In this document: in pieces, positions 5,883 to 8,311 of the stretch | Layout of the letters: every line of letters starts with the position of its first letter | How positions within the stretch are numbered: the first letter of the stretch is position 1 | Source of the DNA: Chitinophagaceae bacterium UBA4412 | GTDB taxonomy: Bacteria; Bacteroidota; Bacteroidia; Chitinophagales; Chitinophagaceae | NCBI GenBank assembly: GCA_002400445.1 | Contig: DGQO01000039.1 | Span: 1 to 8,311, forward strand | Direction of reading: 5' to 3' | DNA: 8,311 nt | Program-made: the position numbers and the translations under genes | Notes under the pieces: generated by a model | The model's input: only the letters and a program-made list of their open reading frames with translations | The model's database searches: none | Told to the model about the DNA's origin: nothing

Positions 5883-6581
5883 ATGGGCACCGTTTATCTT
5901 ATACCCTGCAATATTGCTGAAGATGCTTTGCATGTGCTTCCTGCTTATGTAAAGGACGCCATCATGAAATGCGAAATCATCTTTGCAGAAAACGAACGAA
6001 CGGCAAGACGCTATTTTAAAGCCGTAGAACAAAAGATTGTGATTGATCACTATGAGTGGTTTAGTATACACAAAGCCGAAGCGGAAGTAGTAGCCCAGTT
6101 TAAATCAAAACTACAGGCAGGTAAAATTATTGGTATCATCAGCGAGTCTGGCTGCCCGGGTGTGGCAGATCCCGGCCAGGTGCTGGTGCAGGCTGCACAG
6201 GAACTCAATGCACGCATCGTTCCCCTGGTGGGCCCAAGTTCTATCTTACTTGCACTGATGGCCAGTGGTATGAATGGACAACAATTTGAGTTTGTAGGTT
6301 ACCTGCCTATAGATGCAGGAGATCGCAGCAAAAAAATAAAGGAATTGGAAATAGCATCTGCAAAAAACAACAGTACTAAAATTTTTATTGAAACACCCTA
6401 TCGCAATAAACAACTGTTGGACACTTTGCTCAAAACTTGTGAACCACATACAAAACTTTGCATTGCTGTTAATATCACTTCGTCAGAAGAAAGCATTAAA
6501 ACATTAGCTATCAAAGACTGGAAAAAGCAACCACCCGCCTTACCGAAACAACCTGCAATCTTCCTTTTACACGCTCACTGA
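5883..6581 (+). CDS. RsmI-like SAM-dependent methyltransferase (tetrapyrrole methylase fold)
   Basis: The protein belongs to the tetrapyrrole methylase superfamily and is closest in motif content to RsmI, which 2'-O-methylates C1402 of 16S rRNA using SAM. Over 232 residues it has FAENERTARRYFK at 34-46, ISESGCPGVADPG at 86-98 (matching the RsmI G-x-P-x-x-x-DPG loop), LVGPSSILLALMASGM at 115-130, FVGYLP at 137-142 and FIETPYRN at 168-175. It is shorter than typical RsmI (about 270-290) and lacks the C-terminal tail. The N-terminal loop reads YLIPCNIAEDAL instead of the PTPIGNLxD motif of RsmI. Bacteroidota and some Proteobacteria commonly carry such a shorter paralogue besides true RsmI, and its substrate is, to my knowledge, not settled. 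I therefore give no gene symbol. It begins one base after the EI24 stop (TAA-T-ATG) and ends four bases from the convergent small membrane protein gene. Confidence 0.85.
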   Translation: MGTVYLIPCNIAEDALHVLPAYVKDAIMKCEIIFAENERTARRYFKAVEQKIVIDHYEWFSIHKAEAEVVAQFKSKLQAGKIIGIISESGCPGVADPGQVLVQAAQELNARIVPLVGPSSILLALMASGMNGQQFEFVGYLPIDAGDRSKKIKELEIASAKNNSTKIFIETPYRNKQLLDTLLKTCEPHTKLCIAVNITSSEESIKTLAIKDWKKQPPALPKQPAIFLLHAH

Positions 6582-6585
6582 TCCT

Positions 6586-7008
6586 TTAGCGGTTAAGCTT
6601 CTCCATCTTAATAATCTCATCCACTACAAAAGGACTGAATCCACGCCATGGAATAGTCCCTTTAAATTCTTTGTAGTGCAAATCAAAATAATTGCCACTG
6701 TTTTGCATGAGAATATTTGCAATACTGTCGTTTACAACAGAAAATTCGAACTCGTAAGATTGTATGCTTCCTGCAGCTTTAGACCTGAAACCAGACTGGA
6801 TTAATTTGCCCTCGTAAGTTTTAAAAATATTGCCTTTTTTTACTACATAATTTAATTCGCCCGATTTTACCCCTTCGCCAAATACATAGTAATACTTCCA
6901 CCAAAAACCCAGGGCTCCCAGTGCAATAATAATAATCAGGGCAAAGGATAGAAATTTTTTAAAGCCGCTTTTCCTGGGTTTTTCGGGTACTGTTGCAAAA
7001 GGTTCCAT
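6586..7008 (-). CDS. Small single-pass membrane protein of an uncharacterised Bacteroidota family
   Basis: A 140-residue protein with a cytosolic, Lys-rich N-terminus (about 1-19), one transmembrane helix at about 20-37 and a C-terminal domain outside the membrane. The segment YVFGEGVKSGELNYVVKKG (41-59) followed by IFKTYEGKLIQSGF (61-74) is a strongly conserved signature of a family found across Bacteroidota. From memory, members are often labelled 6-phosphogluconate dehydrogenase in databases, but nothing here supports such an enzyme: it is far too short and has no nucleotide-binding motif. The domain at about 80-130 looks like mixed strands (SYEFEFSVVND, YFDLHYKEF), and the WRG in TIPWRG (118-123) seems another conserved spot. 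Function is unknown. It lies 22 bases downstream of the M28 peptidase gene on the same strand and is probably co-transcribed with it. The ATG at 7008-7006 is the natural start. Confidence 0.8.
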   Translation of the reverse strand: MEPFATVPEKPRKSGFKKFLSFALIIIIALGALGFWWKYYYVFGEGVKSGELNYVVKKGNIFKTYEGKLIQSGFRSKAAGSIQSYEFEFSVVNDSIANILMQNSGNYFDLHYKEFKGTIPWRGFSPFVVDEIIKMEKLNR

Positions 7009-7030
7009 ACTATTTTAATTTTTTGATTGC

Positions 7031-8311
7031 TTATAATCCGTACTCACTCACCAGCCAAATCATCGCTGTCATATTTACTGCACCAAGATGGAGTTCCCGC
7101 TTGCTTACGGCTTCAAATACATCATTAGTTGCATGATGAATATCAAAATATCGCTGGCTATCCGGGCTTAAACCAGCCAGCGGAGTTCCTAGAGCCCGCA
7201 GCGGTGCCACATCTGTACCACTTCCACCAGCAGATAAATCGTATACCCCATACGGATAAAACAAAACCGCCCAGCCCTGGATTTTCGCTATTTTTTCTGC
7301 GGGCATATCAAGTCCAAAACCCCGGGGTGTGAAGCCACCTGCATCACTTTCCAGGGCAAAAATATGATGCTCCTTTTTTTCTCTTGCTGCATCAAGATAA
7401 GCCTGCGCACCACGTGCACCGTTTTCTTCATTCATAAACATTACTGCCCTCACTGTTCGCTTTGGCCTGAGGCCAAGAACCCGTAATGTATTTATTACTT
7501 CAATGCTTTGCACACAACCTGCGCCATCGTCTTGTGCCCCTTCGCATATATCCCAACTATCGAGATGGCCGCCTACTGTTATAATTTCTTCAGGAAACTG
7601 GCTGCCACGCATTTCACCAATCACATTATATGATTGCACATCGGCCAGCATCTGGCAATTGGTTTTAAAATAAAGAGAAGATACATCCCCGGTTTTTAAC
7701 CGGGCACTTAACCACTCTGCATTAACCGTACTGATAGCTACCGCCGGAATCTTTGGAAATGAATCATTGTATTGGGTAACACCCGTATGAGGAAAGCTAT
7801 CAATATTGCTCCCCAGCGTACGTACTACCACAGCCACTGCGCCATATTTTGCCGCCTGTGCTGGGCCCGCCCTGCGTCCGATGCCAGCCTCGCCATAGGC
7901 AGTACCCGTGCGGATGTATTTGGGATTCATCGGAATATTAAAGAATACAATTTTACCTTTCACCTTATCTCCAAGCGCATGCAATTCCTGCATACTTTTC
8001 ACTTCTACCAGTTTAGCCTTAACACCCGCTTTGGGCGTACCCACACTATTGCCTAAAGCCAACAAAGAGAGCCTGTAAGATTTACCCGCTGCATACTGCA
8101 CAGCCCCTTCTTCCCGGGCGCCCCGCACCCAATGTGGAACCATACACGGCTGGAGATAAACCGTATCTGCCCCCGCATCTTTGAGCATTGCTGCTGTAGC
8201 TTCTACGGCTTTTTGTGCGCCAATAGAGCCGCTAAGCCTTGGCCCGATTTTTTTGGTGAGATAGCGCAGGTTTTCATACGCCTGGCCGTTTACCAAAATT
8301 TCATCCGCAAT
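7031..8311 (-). CDS. M28 family metallopeptidase, carboxypeptidase Q-like (partial, N-terminus missing)
   Basis: A zinc peptidase of family M28, nearest to the carboxypeptidase Q / PGCP branch that removes terminal residues from peptides; homologues are secreted to the periplasm or beyond. The frame is open to the window edge, so 426 residues are present and the N-terminus, with any signal peptide, is missing. Counting from the edge codon, the usual start LRYLTKKIGPRLSGS is at 15-29; a PA-like inserted region spans about 95-225 (GKIVFFNIPMN, YGAVAVVVRT, KIPAVAIS). Metal ligands and catalytic residues are visible: VGGHLDSWD at 246-254 (His, and the Asp of HxD), AQDDGAG at 259-265, the catalytic MNEENG at 293-298, ALESDAGG at 319-326 and DIHHATND at 390-397. 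All expected motifs are intact. A TTG at 8296 is not a real start, because the conserved homology continues upstream (ADEILVNGQAYENL). Downstream on the same strand is the small membrane protein gene. Confidence 0.92.
   Translation of the reverse strand: MADEILVNGQAYENLRYLTKKIGPRLSGSIGAQKAVEATAAMLKDAGADTVYLQPCMVPHWVRGAREEGAVQYAAGKSYRLSLLALGNSVGTPKAGVKAKLVEVKSMQELHALGDKVKGKIVFFNIPMNPKYIRTGTAYGEAGIGRRAGPAQAAKYGAVAVVVRTLGSNIDSFPHTGVTQYNDSFPKIPAVAISTVNAEWLSARLKTGDVSSLYFKTNCQMLADVQSYNVIGEMRGSQFPEEIITVGGHLDSWDICEGAQDDGAGCVQSIEVINTLRVLGLRPKRTVRAVMFMNEENGARGAQAYLDAAREKKEHHIFALESDAGGFTPRGFGLDMPAEKIAKIQGWAVLFYPYGVYDLSAGGSGTDVAPLRALGTPLAGLSPDSQRYFDIHHATNDVFEAVSKRELHLGAVNMTAMIWLVSEYGL

Noticed and set aside
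6582..6585. Terminator between the methyltransferase and the convergent membrane protein gene
   Set aside because: Only four bases separate the stops and no GC-rich hairpin with a T-run is visible at the junction.
7772..8056. 94-residue plus-strand open frame antisense to the M28 peptidase
   Set aside because: The peptidase frame carries conserved family sequence across this stretch; the antisense frame has no recognisable features.
8294..8296. TTG as the start codon of the M28 peptidase
   Set aside because: The frame continues upstream to the edge with typical family sequence (IADEI before LVNGQAYENL), so the gene is cut by the window and does not start here.
1..8311. CRISPR array, tRNA, rRNA, insertion sequence, prophage, toxin-antitoxin or defence genes
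   Set aside because: I saw no regularly spaced repeats, no tRNA-like cloverleaf with its conserved arms, no transposase or integrase motifs, and every substantial open frame is accounted for by the genes listed.

Overview
The window looks like an ordinary chromosomal segment of a Bacteroidota bacterium, probably from the Chitinophagaceae or a close relative. The evidence is a PorP/SprF family outer-membrane protein (a family largely confined to this phylum), Bacteroidota-type adenine deaminase and uracil phosphoribosyltransferase, a small membrane protein family (EGVKSGELNY / FKTYEGKLIQ) that I know only from Bacteroidota, -7 boxes close to TAnnTTTG, and start codons without a strong Shine-Dalgarno sequence. 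Genus-level placement is inference.

Layout from left to right. A secreted LolA-like protein runs off the left edge on the minus strand (1-131). A 141-base divergent gap separates it from ade (273-1904, +), adenine deaminase. The ade stop codon overlaps tail to tail, by 4 bases, with that of a small lipoprotein (1901-2320, -). A 97-base divergent promoter region follows, then upp (2418-3107, +), uracil phosphoribosyltransferase. A 149-base gap with an AT-rich inverted repeat leads to a PorP/SprF family protein (3257-4264, +). Next comes a DNA-3-methyladenine glycosylase of the AAG/MPG family on the minus strand (4370-4972). From a 135-base divergent gap, an EI24/CysZ-like membrane protein (5108-5881, +) and an RsmI-like methyltransferase (5883-6581, +) follow one base apart. 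They converge, 4 bases apart, on a minus-strand pair: an M28 metallopeptidase that enters from the right edge (7031-8311) and a 140-residue single-pass membrane protein (6586-7008).

Functionally this is a mixed housekeeping region: nucleobase salvage (ade for adenine, upp for uracil), alkylation repair (AAG), RNA modification (RsmI-like), envelope proteins (PorP/SprF, two secreted or lipidated small proteins, EI24) and peptide degradation (M28). The genes sit in alternating short transcription units and are packed tightly, including tail-to-tail overlaps without recognisable terminators. I see no mobile element, CRISPR array, tRNA, rRNA, phage gene or defence cassette, and no convincing new multi-gene system. 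The points most worth a second look are the inverted repeat before the EI24 gene, the start and leader of the PorP gene, the altered N-terminal motif of the methyltransferase, and the uncharacterised peptidase-plus-membrane-protein pair.
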